Below the pieces are notes generated by a model that saw only the letters and a program-made list of their open reading frames with translations, had not been told where the DNA came from and searched no databases. DNA of 64,000 nt from Pseudoalteromonas phenolica (GTDB lineage: Bacteria; Pseudomonadota; Gammaproteobacteria; Enterobacterales; Alteromonadaceae), in assembly GCF_005876835.1 (NCBI RefSeq), contig NZ_PPSW01000006.1:124001-188000 (forward strand), written 5' to 3'. The translations under genes were made by a program, and so were the position numbers. This document shows positions 56,352-64,000 of this stretch, one piece after another; position 1 is the stretch's first letter; the number at the start of each line of letters is the position of its first letter.

Positions 56352-56426
56352 TCCTTTCTATTCTATTTTTATAATAACAATGTGAGCCGACATGAGCGGC
56401 TCACCTTTGACAACAAGAGGTCTTTT

Positions 56427-57584
56427 ATGGACTTTAATCTAAATGAAGATCAACAGGCATTTGCCGAAACAGCATATCAATTCGCAATGAGTGAACTAGC
56501 GCCAAATGCTGCGCTGTGGGACCGCGAACATATTTTCCCTAAAGACGTGATTAAAAAAGCCGGTGAACTTGGCTTTTGTGGTTTATACACGCCAGAAGAG
56601 GCAGGTGGCCTTGGTTTATCACGTTTAGATTCAAGCATTATTTTTGAACAGCTTGCTATGGGCTGTACAGCAACAACTGCCATGCTAACAATCCACAACA
56701 TGGCAACTTGGATGATCGCAAGCTTTGGTACTGACGCCGTTAAAGAGCAATATATCGATCAACTAGTGATGGGTGAATTGTTAGCATCATATTGTTTAAC
56801 TGAGCCAGGTTCAGGCTCTGATGCCGCATCGCTTAAAACTAAAGCTGATAAAGATGGCGACAGCTATGTGTTAAACGGCTCGAAAATGTTTATCTCAGGT
56901 GCCGGTGAAACAGACGTACTTGTGGTAATGGCACGTACTGGTGAAGCGGGTCCGAAAGGTATTTCTGCGTTTGTTGTACCAGCGGATGCTGAAGGTATTT
57001 CATACGGTAAAGCTGAAGAGAAAATGGGTTGGAATGCACAACCAACACGCCTTGTCACACTTGAAAACGTGCGTATTCCTGCTGCAAACCTAATGGGTGC
57101 AGAAGGTGAAGGCTTTAAATTTGCGATGCAAGGCTTAGACGGTGGTCGTATTAACATTGCAACTTGTTCAATCGGTACTGCACAGCAAGCGCTTAACACA
57201 GCTAAGCAATATATGACTGAGCGCGAGCAGTTCGGTAAGCCTCTTGCGGCATTCCAAGCACTACAGTTTAAAATTGCAGATATGAATACTGAGCTTGTTG
57301 CTGCGCGACAAATGGTTCGCCTTGCGGCATTCAAACTAGATACCAATGACAGCGAAAAAACCACTTACTGTGCAATGGCTAAACGATTTGCTACTGATGT
57401 AGGTTTTAAAGTGTGTGACGACGCATTACAAATTCATGGTGGTTACGGCTATATCAAAGAATATCCACTAGAGCGTCATGTTCGTGATGTACGTGTTCAC
57501 CAAATTCTTGAAGGTACCAATGAGATAATGCGCGTGATAATCGGCCGTCGTATTTTAGCTGAAGGCGCGCCAAGCGTATTGTAA
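56427..57584 (+). CDS. Acyl-CoA dehydrogenase, probably isobutyryl-/2-methylbutyryl-CoA
   Basis: 385-residue FAD acyl-CoA dehydrogenase. The start at 56427 follows AAGAGGTC; the earlier in-frame ATG at 56382 adds 15 residues without a good site. LTEPGSGSDAASLKTKA and KMFISGAGETDVLVVMA are the flavin region; the catalytic Glu is in HQILEGTNEIMR. ERHVRDVRVHQ is the C-terminal family motif. Context between mmsA and hydratase genes points to the isobutyryl-CoA step, perhaps also 2-methylbutyryl-CoA. Confidence 0.92.
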   Translation: MDFNLNEDQQAFAETAYQFAMSELAPNAALWDREHIFPKDVIKKAGELGFCGLYTPEEAGGLGLSRLDSSIIFEQLAMGCTATTAMLTIHNMATWMIASFGTDAVKEQYIDQLVMGELLASYCLTEPGSGSDAASLKTKADKDGDSYVLNGSKMFISGAGETDVLVVMARTGEAGPKGISAFVVPADAEGISYGKAEEKMGWNAQPTRLVTLENVRIPAANLMGAEGEGFKFAMQGLDGGRINIATCSIGTAQQALNTAKQYMTEREQFGKPLAAFQALQFKIADMNTELVAARQMVRLAAFKLDTNDSEKTTYCAMAKRFATDVGFKVCDDALQIHGGYGYIKEYPLERHVRDVRVHQILEGTNEIMRVIIGRRILAEGAPSVL

Positions 57585-57597
57585 TAAGGAAACCCAA

Positions 57598-58374
57598 ATG
57601 ACTGCACAACTTAAATTAGAAAAGCAGGGTAACATCGCGGTAGTAACAATGAGCAACCCGCCTGCGAATACATGGACACGTGATACCTTGGTAGGGTTAA
57701 AAAACCTTGTACACGAACTAAATCAAGATAAAGAAATTTATGCTTTAGTGATCACAGGTGAAGGCGAGAAATTCTTCTCAGCAGGTGCTGATTTAAATGT
57801 ATTTGCTGACGGTGACAAAGGTGTTGCTGCTGATATGTCTCGTGTATTCGGTGAAGCGTTCGAAACCTTGAGTGATTTCAGAGGTGTTTCGATTGCCGCT
57901 ATCAATGGTTTTGCTATGGGTGGTGGTCTTGAAGTGGCATTGGCTTGTGATATTCGTATTGCAGAAAGCCAAGCACAAATGGCGTTACCAGAAGCTAAAG
58001 TTGGTTTACTGCCTTGTGCTGGTGGTACGCAAAACCTATCGTGGCTTGTTGGTGAAGGTTGGGCTAAGCGCATGATTTTATGTGGCGAGCGGCTAAAAGC
58101 TGACAAAGCACAACAAATTGGTTTAGTGGAAGAAGTCGTAGAAACTGGCGAAGCACTCAATGCCGCACTTGCTCTAGCTGAAAAAGTGGCAGATCAAAGC
58201 CCAGTGGCGGTGACAGCTTGTAAAGCACTTATTCAAAAAGGTCGTACAGGTACAATTAACAGTGCGCTGCCACTAGAGCGAGAACTGTTTGTAACGCTAT
58301 TTGATACACAAGACCAAAAAGAAGGCGTGAACGCGTTCTTAGAAAAACGTAAACCAAACTGGGTGAACGGCTAA
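57598..58374 (+). CDS. Enoyl-CoA hydratase
   Basis: Crotonase of 258 residues. GEKFFSAGADLNVF and AINGFAMGGGLEVALACDIRIA are the oxyanion-hole segments; the catalytic Glu is in ALPEAKVGLLPCAGGTQ. Likely hydrates methacrylyl-CoA and tiglyl-CoA. The stop overlaps the next start in TAATG, so it is coupled with the hydrolase gene downstream. 13 bases after the dehydrogenase. Confidence 0.9.
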   Translation: MTAQLKLEKQGNIAVVTMSNPPANTWTRDTLVGLKNLVHELNQDKEIYALVITGEGEKFFSAGADLNVFADGDKGVAADMSRVFGEAFETLSDFRGVSIAAINGFAMGGGLEVALACDIRIAESQAQMALPEAKVGLLPCAGGTQNLSWLVGEGWAKRMILCGERLKADKAQQIGLVEEVVETGEALNAALALAEKVADQSPVAVTACKALIQKGRTGTINSALPLERELFVTLFDTQDQKEGVNAFLEKRKPNWVNG

Positions 58375-59507
58375 TGGCAAAATTACAGTTATTAAACCAA
58401 GCAGATGCGCCGGTCGTATTTGAGTTGGCTGACTGTGATAATGGCAAAAAGGTGGCGTTTGCCACCTTAAACGTGCCAAAAGCACTGAATGCACTCAACT
58501 TAGATATGATCCGTTTATTAGCGCCTCAGCTAACCGAATGGGCAAATGAAGATGACATCGCTTTGGTGGTGTTAAAAGGTCATGGTGAAAAAGCGTTTTG
58601 CGCCGGTGGTGATGTAGTTAGCTTATACAAAGCGATGGCTGCCAATGATGGTAACAACCACATCGAAACCTTCTTCAGCGAAGAATATACACTTGATTAC
58701 CAAATCCACACTTATGAAAAGCCAATCTTACTTTGGGGTAACGGCATCATCATGGGTGGCGGTTTAGGTCTAATGGCAGGCGCTAGTCACCGTGTAGTGA
58801 CAGAAACAGCCCGTATTGCCATGCCTGAGATCACAATTGGTCTTTACCCAGATGTCGGTGGCAGCTATTTCTTGAATAAAATGCCTGCAGGTGTCGGTTT
58901 ATTCTTAGGCCTGACTGGCGCATCAATTAATGCCAAAGACGCACAATTTGTTGGTCTGGCAGATCATTTTGTTAATGCTGAACTTTATGGTGAGCTGCTT
59001 GCCACGTTACTTGGTACAGATTGGAAAGACAATGAAGAATATAACCATGGTTTACTTTCTGAGCTGTTACACAGCTTACAAAGCCAATCTAGTAATGAGC
59101 CAGCAAGTGAAATTGAACCACTACAATCTGTGATAGCTGAGCTTGTAACTAAAGACAGTCTTGAGTCGCAAATCGATGCCATCTTGTCCCTTGATGCAAC
59201 AGATAACAAATGGCTTTCTCGTGCACAAAAATCATTACACCATGGCTCACCATTAAGTGCAAAGCTGGTTAGTGAGCAATTAAATCGTGCAAAAGGGTTG
59301 AGCTTAGCTGATTGCTTTAGATTAGAGCTTGGTATGTCAGTGACTGCAGGTGAATTTGGTGAATTCCAAGAAGGTATTCGCGCATTATTAATCGATAAAG
59401 ATGGCGCACCGAATTGGCAGTTTGAAAATACACAAAGTGTGACAGATGACGCGATTAACACTTTTTTCAAAGCGCGTTGGTCAGATCATCCACTTCAAGG
59501 TTTGTAA
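58374..59507 (+). CDS. 3-hydroxyisobutyryl-CoA hydrolase
   Basis: 377-residue crotonase-family thioesterase that frees 3-hydroxyisobutyrate from its CoA ester in valine degradation. KAFCAGGDVVSLYKAM is typical, as are ILLWGNGIIMGGGLGLM, MPEITIGLYPDVGGSYFL and the C-terminal family segment FQEGIRALLIDKDGAPNW. Its start overlaps the enoyl-CoA hydratase stop by one base. Such a length (over 350) separates hydrolases from hydratases. Confidence 0.93.
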   Translation: MAKLQLLNQADAPVVFELADCDNGKKVAFATLNVPKALNALNLDMIRLLAPQLTEWANEDDIALVVLKGHGEKAFCAGGDVVSLYKAMAANDGNNHIETFFSEEYTLDYQIHTYEKPILLWGNGIIMGGGLGLMAGASHRVVTETARIAMPEITIGLYPDVGGSYFLNKMPAGVGLFLGLTGASINAKDAQFVGLADHFVNAELYGELLATLLGTDWKDNEEYNHGLLSELLHSLQSQSSNEPASEIEPLQSVIAELVTKDSLESQIDAILSLDATDNKWLSRAQKSLHHGSPLSAKLVSEQLNRAKGLSLADCFRLELGMSVTAGEFGEFQEGIRALLIDKDGAPNWQFENTQSVTDDAINTFFKARWSDHPLQGL

Positions 59508-59518
59508 GGAATGTAACA

Positions 59519-60406
59519 ATGGCAAAAATTGGATTTATTGGTTTAGGGAATATGGGTGGTCCAATGGCCATCAACTTGGTTAAAGCCGGTCACGAAGTAC
59601 GCGTTTTTGATTTAAGCCCAGATGCAATCGCAACCCTTGTAGAAGCCGGTGCAACAGCTGTAAACGCGGTAGAAGAAGTCTGTGAGAATGCTGATTTTGT
59701 TGTCAGTATGTTACCTGCAGGCAAGCATGTAAAAGCGATTTACACTGGCGAAAATGGGCTAGTTAACCATTTAAACAAAAACACCTTAGTCATTGATTGT
59801 TCAACAATTGATGCTGAATCAGCACAATTCGTTGGTAAAGCACTTGGCGAAGCAGGTATTAAATTTGTAGATGCGCCAGTGTCTGGTGGTGTTGCTGGTG
59901 CTGCTGCCGGTACGTTAACCTTTATTGTTGGCGGTTCAACGACTTGTTTTGAATTAGCGAATACGATACTGCCTAACATGGGTAAAAATATTTACCATGC
60001 AGGTGACATTGGCGCCGGGCAAGTTGCGAAGATCTGTAACAATATGCTGTTAAGTATACTTATGGCAGGGACCAGTGAAGCGCTACAGATGGGTATAGAC
60101 CATGGTCTAGATCCAAAAGTACTGAGTGAGATTATGCTTAACAGCTCAGGTCGTAACTGGACGTTAGAGCTTTATAATCCTTGTCCAGATGTACTTGAAA
60201 ATGTTCCGAGTTCAAATGGCTATAAGCCGGGCTTTATGGTGGACTTAATGGCCAAAGATTTAGGTTTAGCTCAGCAAGCTGCGCAACAAACTAACTCGGC
60301 AACACCTATGGGCGCATTGGCGAAAAACCTTTATAACTTGATGCAAAATCAAGGTAAAGGTGCCGAAGACTTTAGCGCAATCTTTAAACTTTATAGTGAA
60401 AAATAG
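59519..60406 (+). CDS. mmsB: 3-hydroxyisobutyrate dehydrogenase
   Basis: Rossmann NAD-dependent dehydrogenase of 295 residues. The start at 59519 lies behind AAGGAATGTAAC; an in-frame ATG at 59477 overlaps the hydrolase gene and is unlikely. FIGLGNMGGPMA is the cofactor-binding motif and DAPVSGGVAGAAAGTL the beta-HAD signature. The catalytic Lys is in GAGQVAKICNNM. Makes methylmalonate semialdehyde for MmsA. Confidence 0.94.
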   Translation: MAKIGFIGLGNMGGPMAINLVKAGHEVRVFDLSPDAIATLVEAGATAVNAVEEVCENADFVVSMLPAGKHVKAIYTGENGLVNHLNKNTLVIDCSTIDAESAQFVGKALGEAGIKFVDAPVSGGVAGAAAGTLTFIVGGSTTCFELANTILPNMGKNIYHAGDIGAGQVAKICNNMLLSILMAGTSEALQMGIDHGLDPKVLSEIMLNSSGRNWTLELYNPCPDVLENVPSSNGYKPGFMVDLMAKDLGLAQQAAQQTNSATPMGALAKNLYNLMQNQGKGAEDFSAIFKLYSEK

Positions 60407-60414
60407 ACTGCATT

Positions 60415-61176
60415 ATGGACATTAAAAATAAAACGGTTGTCATTACCGGTGGCGCGCAAGGCCTTGGCTTTGCAATGGCGACACAAATGGCAGAATTAGG
60501 CGCTAATCTTGCGTTAATTGATATGCAAGATGAAGTATTGGCTGAAGCAAAAGCTGAATTGGTTAAGCTCGATGTTAAAGTTGAAACCTATGTGGCTAAC
60601 GTGAGCGTTGAGGCTGAAATTGAAGCGGTTTTCAATAATATCGTTAGTGATTTCGGTGCCGTACATGTACTGATCAACAACGCTGGCATTCTGCGCGATG
60701 GTCTGCTATTGAAAGCAAAAGATGGCGTAGTGACTGCAAAAATGGAATTATCACAATACCAGTCTGTTATTGACGTTAACCTAACGGGTGTTTTCCTTTG
60801 TGGCCGAGAAGCTGCTGTAAAAATGGTTGAAAGCGGTGAAGGTGGTGTCATTGTTAATATGTCGAGCGTAGCTCGTGCTGGTAATATGGGTCAAACCAAT
60901 TACGCTGCAGCTAAAGCGGGCGTGGTTGCCATGACAACGACATGGGCGAAAGAGCTTGGTCTTTTTGGTATTCGTGTTGGTGCAATTGCACCAGGTGTGA
61001 TCCGTACCAAAATGACGGATGCGATGAAACCTGAAGCGAAAGAGCGTTTGGTTAAGATGAAACCGGTTGGTCGTTTAGGCGAAGCAGAAGAAATTGCGCA
61101 CACAGCAAAATACATCATTGAAAATGACTTTTTCACAGGTCGTGTTGTCGAAGTAGATGGCGGTATTCGACTTTAA
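60415..61176 (+). CDS. SDR-family 3-hydroxy-2-methylbutyryl-CoA dehydrogenase-like enzyme
   Basis: Short-chain dehydrogenase of 253 residues with TGGAQGLG for the cofactor, NNAG, and the catalytic YAAAK (NYAAAKAG). FTGRVVEVDGGIRL is the usual C-terminus. The operon context and SDR10-like family suggest the isoleucine-pathway step before the thiolase; a FabG-type function cannot be ruled out. 8 bases after mmsB, followed by a terminator. Confidence 0.88.
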   Translation: MDIKNKTVVITGGAQGLGFAMATQMAELGANLALIDMQDEVLAEAKAELVKLDVKVETYVANVSVEAEIEAVFNNIVSDFGAVHVLINNAGILRDGLLLKAKDGVVTAKMELSQYQSVIDVNLTGVFLCGREAAVKMVESGEGGVIVNMSSVARAGNMGQTNYAAAKAGVVAMTTTWAKELGLFGIRVGAIAPGVIRTKMTDAMKPEAKERLVKMKPVGRLGEAEEIAHTAKYIIENDFFTGRVVEVDGGIRL

Positions 61177-61190
61177 AGATTGATATTATC

Positions 61191-61220
61191 AAGGCTTTGC
61201 TCCATGCAAAGCCTTTTTTT
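61191..61220 (+). terminator. Terminator of the valine/isoleucine operon
   Basis: AAGGCTTTGC (61191-61200) pairs with GCAAAGCCTT (61206-61215) around TCCAT, followed by a T-run to 61220. Confidence 0.92.
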
Positions 61221-61296
61221 TACTCAAATTTTTTCCTATTTTCTCAGCTGTTTACTATCTTTTAAGTACTAATCTTCGTGCAATGGATCTCTTGTC

Positions 61297-64000
61297 ATGT
61301 TTGATGGCTTGATTAATAACTTAAAAATTAAAACCAAAATTACACTCCTCAGTGTTATCCCAACATTTTTTGTTTTAATTAGTTTTATTTATTTGGTTTT
61401 TTCTCAATTTATAAATTATAAGGAAGCATCACGATTAGAATCTTATGTTAATGCAGTTCGTGTATTAGACAATACTGCACATAATTTTGCCGTAGAGCGC
61501 GGTCTAACAGCTGGTTTTCTTGCCTCTGGCGGTAACGGGAAAGAAAAGGTACTAGCGCAGAGAAAGAAAGCTGATTCAGCCAAAATACAACTTTTTAAGC
61601 TAGCATCAGAGCAGCTTGATGACTTCCCTAAATCTACCCAACTCATTATTAACGATTTACTTAAGCACTTTGAAGCATTAGATATAGTTCGAACTCAGGT
61701 AGACCAACTAGATAAACAATCTGGCGCATTTGGGTTTTATTCTAAGGCAAATAAATATGCATTAGATGCAGCAAGTACTTTTGCGAATTATATTGATGAC
61801 CCACATGCTACCAAAAGTATGAAGAGCTTAATCGCCATTCTTTGGATGAAAGAGCGTGCGGGGCAAGAACGTGGCCTTTTAAACGGTGTTTTTAATCGCG
61901 GCGATATTTCGCTGCCTCAACTTGCTAGTTTATCTTTATTTCAAAGTGACCAACTACAGCAAGTCGATTTCATTAAGCAATTACTTGATGCTAAATTATT
62001 TAAGTCAGAATTTTCTCAGCTAAATAACCTTGACGAACAAATACTGCCATACCGTGCATTTATCTCAGAACAACTCAGTAGCGGTAATTTAGTTTTTTCA
62101 GGGCGTGATAACTCCAACTGGTTTGTAGATGCAACAAGCAGAATAAAGTCGATTAAAGGCATTGCAGATAAAAAATCGCATTTAATCAGCCAATATGCGC
62201 AATCTACTAAAACAAAAGCCATGTCACTTCTAATTATTTCTTTAGTGAGCTGTTTGGTTATTATTTACTTAATTGTCAGTTTTGCATCGAGAGTCGCTAA
62301 AAGTTTAAATGATGGCTTGCAAAAGCTTAGTGGGTTTATTAACAAAGTAAACCAAGATTTTGATTTTTCCAAATCGATTAGCTCAGATCTTAACGATGAG
62401 GTTGGTCAAGCGACACGGTCATTTAATAGCTTTTTACAAGAGTTAAATGCGGTAAATAGTGAAATTCAGTCTGTAATGAGCCGAGTTTCAAATGGTGATT
62501 TCAGTCATAGAGTACATTACCCCTGTAAAGGCGATATGTCAGTTTTAAAAGAAGGAGTTAATAACAGTAGTAATACCCTTGAATTTACTATGAATGCGCT
62601 TGATGAAGTTATGAATGGGCTTGCTGAAGGCGACTTTACTGTAAGAATGTCACCAAGTGTAAAAGGGCCGCTAAGGGCTAAAGTCGATAACTCAATTGAA
62701 ACCATAGATGATGCCATTAAAGAAATCTCTAAAAGTATGGAGCAGCTTCAAAGCGGTAATTTTTCGGGGCGCATCTTATCTGAACAAAAAGGCGCATTGA
62801 ATGAACTAAAACTATCATTTAATGAAAGCATGTCGTCGCTCGAAAATGCAATGAACGAAATCTCAGGCTCGTTACTGTCGCAGAAGAATGGCGAATTTGA
62901 CAATCGACTTGAAGGTAATTATAGCGGTCGTTTGTTACAACTTAAAAATGCATTTAATGAATCATCAGAAAACTTAGAACTATTTGTTTCCGATATTGAG
63001 AATCTATTTGAGCATTTACAAATGGGAGAATATTCGTCACGAATCACAAATGAGTATTCAGGTCGACTGGCTTCGCTTCAGACGAATGTCAATTCATCAT
63101 TAGAAAATTTAGAAAGTGCAATTCTCAACATAGTTCAAGTTTCAGTCCATCAAAGTGAAGGTGTATTAAGCTCTCGCGTTGTCGGAGAATACTCAGGTCA
63201 TTTAGAAAAACTGCAACGCGCAATGAACCTCTCAAGTGAGAGAGTTGAGGAAGTATTAAATGAGTTAGCAGGTGTTGTTGAAAGTATAAAGTCAGGTCAG
63301 TTTGATAAACAAATTCAAGGTGATATGCATGGACAATATGCCAGTTTAAAAGCAGATATGAATGAAATGCTTCATTTACTAAATAGTGCGATGGAAGAAA
63401 TTCAAACGTCGTCAGAATTACAGCAACAAGGTGCATTATATCACCAAATAAGCAAAACCTTTCCTGGTGATTTGGACAAAATATGTTCAGCAATTAATAC
63501 GTCAACAATTGAACTTAAAAGCGCTTTCAAAGATATCAATAAGTCAGCAGAACACACTCTTGCATTGTGCACAGATCAAAAACAATTTTCAGTTGATATT
63601 TCGAAGCGCAGTACTGAGCAAGCCGTGGCCCTCGAGCAAATAGCTGCCTCTATGGAACAAATGGCATCAAGCGTAAATGAAACAGCAGATCAAAGCCTTG
63701 TTGTTACAAAGCAAATGCAAGATTCGAAACAAATTGCTGAAGATGCCATGGAAGTGATGAAAGGCTCCGTAGATGTAACACAGAGTATGCGAGATTCAAG
63801 CCGAGAGATTGCACAAATAACGGTTATGATTGATGAAATTGCGTTTCAAACTAACCTCCTTGCCCTAAACGCTTCCGTTGAGGCAGCAAGAGCTGGAGAA
63901 CAGGGTAAAGGTTTTTCTGTGGTAGCTAGTGAAGTGCGAGAACTTGCGCAACGTTCGGCAGACGCGGCTAAAAAAATCAAAGAGTTAGTCTCTGAGAATA
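61297..64000 (+). CDS. Methyl-accepting chemotaxis protein with NIT sensor and HAMP array, 3' end outside window
   Basis: The frame is open from ATG 61297 to the window end (901 codons). TM1 is about residues 14-37. A NIT (nitrate/nitrite-sensing) domain follows: [12 protein letters not shown] (about 67-78) and the pair [14 protein letters not shown] (about 187-200). TM2 is about 306-330, then a HAMP domain and eight further HAMP-like units. Each has a Gly or aligned residue followed by F/Y/L-S-x-R, at residues 355, 400, 445, 487, 532, 577, 622, 667 and 712. The signalling domain starts about residue 760, with the tip region [20 protein letters not shown], and is cut at the edge. The ligand is unknown. 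Confidence 0.93.
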   Translation, partial: MFDGLINNLKIKTKITLLSVIPTFFVLISFIYLVFSQFINYKEASRLESYVNAVRVLDNTAHNFAVERGLTAGFLASGGNGKEKVLAQRKKADSAKIQLFKLASEQLDDFPKSTQLIINDLLKHFEALDIVRTQVDQLDKQSGAFGFYSKANKYALDAASTFANYIDDPHATKSMKSLIAILWMKERAGQERGLLNGVFNRGDISLPQLASLSLFQSDQLQQVDFIKQLLDAKLFKSEFSQLNNLDEQILPYRAFISEQLSSGNLVFSGRDNSNWFVDATSRIKSIKGIADKKSHLISQYAQSTKTKAMSLLIISLVSCLVIIYLIVSFASRVAKSLNDGLQKLSGFINKVNQDFDFSKSISSDLNDEVGQATRSFNSFLQELNAVNSEIQSVMSRVSNGDFSHRVHYPCKGDMSVLKEGVNNSSNTLEFTMNALDEVMNGLAEGDFTVRMSPSVKGPLRAKVDNSIETIDDAIKEISKSMEQLQSGNFSGRILSEQKGALNELKLSFNESMSSLENAMNEISGSLLSQKNGEFDNRLEGNYSGRLLQLKNAFNESSENLELFVSDIENLFEHLQMGEYSSRITNEYSGRLASLQTNVNSSLENLESAILNIVQVSVHQSEGVLSSRVVGEYSGHLEKLQRAMNLSSERVEEVLNELAGVVESIKSGQFDKQIQGDMHGQYASLKADMNEMLHLLNSAMEEIQTSSELQQQGALYHQISKTFPGDLDKICSAINTSTIELKSAFKDINKSAEHTLALCTDQKQFSVDISKRSTEQAVALEQIAASMEQMASSVNETADQSLVVTKQMQDSKQIAEDAMEVMKGSVDVTQSMRDSSREIAQITVMIDEIAFQTNLLALNASVEAARAGEQGKGFSVVASEVRELAQRSADAAKKIKELVSEN
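62359..63432 (+). repeat. Tandem HAMP array, 45-codon period
   Basis: The conserved G(D/N/E)F-S-x-R segments begin at 62359 (degenerate), 62494, 62629, 62755, 62890, 63025, 63160, 63295 and 63430. Every gap is 135 bases except 62629-62755, which is 126. Three codons are missing from that unit. The DNA of the units has diverged, so this is an old protein-level array and not a recent duplication. Confidence 0.85.

Noticed and set aside
58985-59470. Open frames antisense to the 3-hydroxyisobutyryl-CoA hydrolase and other valine/isoleucine genes (for example also 56864-57364 and 57738-58160)
   Set aside because: Reverse-strand shadows of conserved genes, without ribosome sites or family features.
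62359-63432. The regular spacing was first considered as a DNA repeat or CRISPR-like array
   Set aside because: The period is 45 codons in frame with a protein motif, and the DNA itself is not repeated; it is a HAMP array.
63125-63493. Minus-strand open frames within the chemoreceptor gene (also 61443-61646, 62016-62222, 62517-62717)
   Set aside because: All are antisense to the clear MCP reading frame that runs to the window end.

Overview
The window looks like chromosomal DNA of a marine gammaproteobacterium of the Alteromonadales, most likely Pseudoalteromonas or a close relative. The reasons are an AT-leaning composition, an Oar-like TonB receptor, the gamma-proteobacterial layout of branched-chain amino acid (BCAA) catabolism (liu and valine/isoleucine operons on either side of one regulatory region), and AcnB, HutH and long-form HutU. 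This is inferred from gene content; no marker gene or rRNA is present. I saw no tRNA, rRNA, CRISPR array, insertion sequence, integrase or prophage gene.

Layout. 1-5 kb: the end of a succinylglutamate desuccinylase gene, then the branched-chain 2-oxoacid dehydrogenase operon (E1 alpha, E1 beta, E2). 5-9.3 kb: a TonB-dependent receptor and a trans-3-hydroxy-L-proline dehydratase-type enzyme. 9.4-11.7 kb: a GAPDH-ArsJ arsenate efflux pair. 11.7-16.2 kb: small orphan genes (solute-binding protein, flavin reductase with divergent LysR regulator, beta-barrel protein, serine hydrolase). 16.3-22.6 kb: a membrane CadC-like TPR regulator, then an S41 lipoprotein peptidase, response regulator, histidine kinase and a periplasmic DJ-1/PfpI protein that look like one envelope-stress or signalling unit. 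22.7-25.4 kb: SPFH protein, ribbon-helix-helix protein, hydrolase, cupin and zinc-ribbon genes behind a perfect palindrome. 25.5-32.2 kb: hutHU, a divergent LysR regulator and an EIIC-EAL fusion protein. 32.2-35.1 kb: acnB. 35.3-38.5 kb: an operon of an acetoacetate-decarboxylase-like protein and a large FAD oxidoreductase. 38.6-39.8 kb: PPK2 and a lysine-rich coiled-coil protein. 40-44.8 kb: a Calx-beta surface protein, a small conserved-looking protein and an M16 lipoprotein peptidase. 44.9-53.3 kb: the leucine degradation (liu) operon with its MerR regulator LiuR. 53.6-61.2 kb: the valine/isoleucine degradation operon. 61.3 kb to the end: a nitrate/nitrite-sensor-like chemoreceptor with a long HAMP array, cut by the window edge.

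How it fits together. The bkd complex makes the branched acyl-CoAs. The liu operon takes isovaleryl-CoA to acetoacetate and acetyl-CoA. The plus-strand operon takes isobutyryl-CoA to propionyl-CoA and 2-methylbutyryl-CoA to acetyl-CoA and propionyl-CoA. Palindromes of the same TTTACG/CGTAAA type lie in front of bkd, liuR and the thiolase gene, which suggests one LiuR regulon across 60 kb. The E3 subunit (lpd) is not in the window.

The least explained pieces are the ADC-like/FAD oxidoreductase pair, the S41-RR-HK-DJ-1 unit, the PPK2-linked lysine-rich coiled coil, the SPFH-RHH cluster with its palindrome, four GTGA boxes at exact 10-bp spacing at 16.25 kb, and a nine-unit HAMP array with a 45-codon period.
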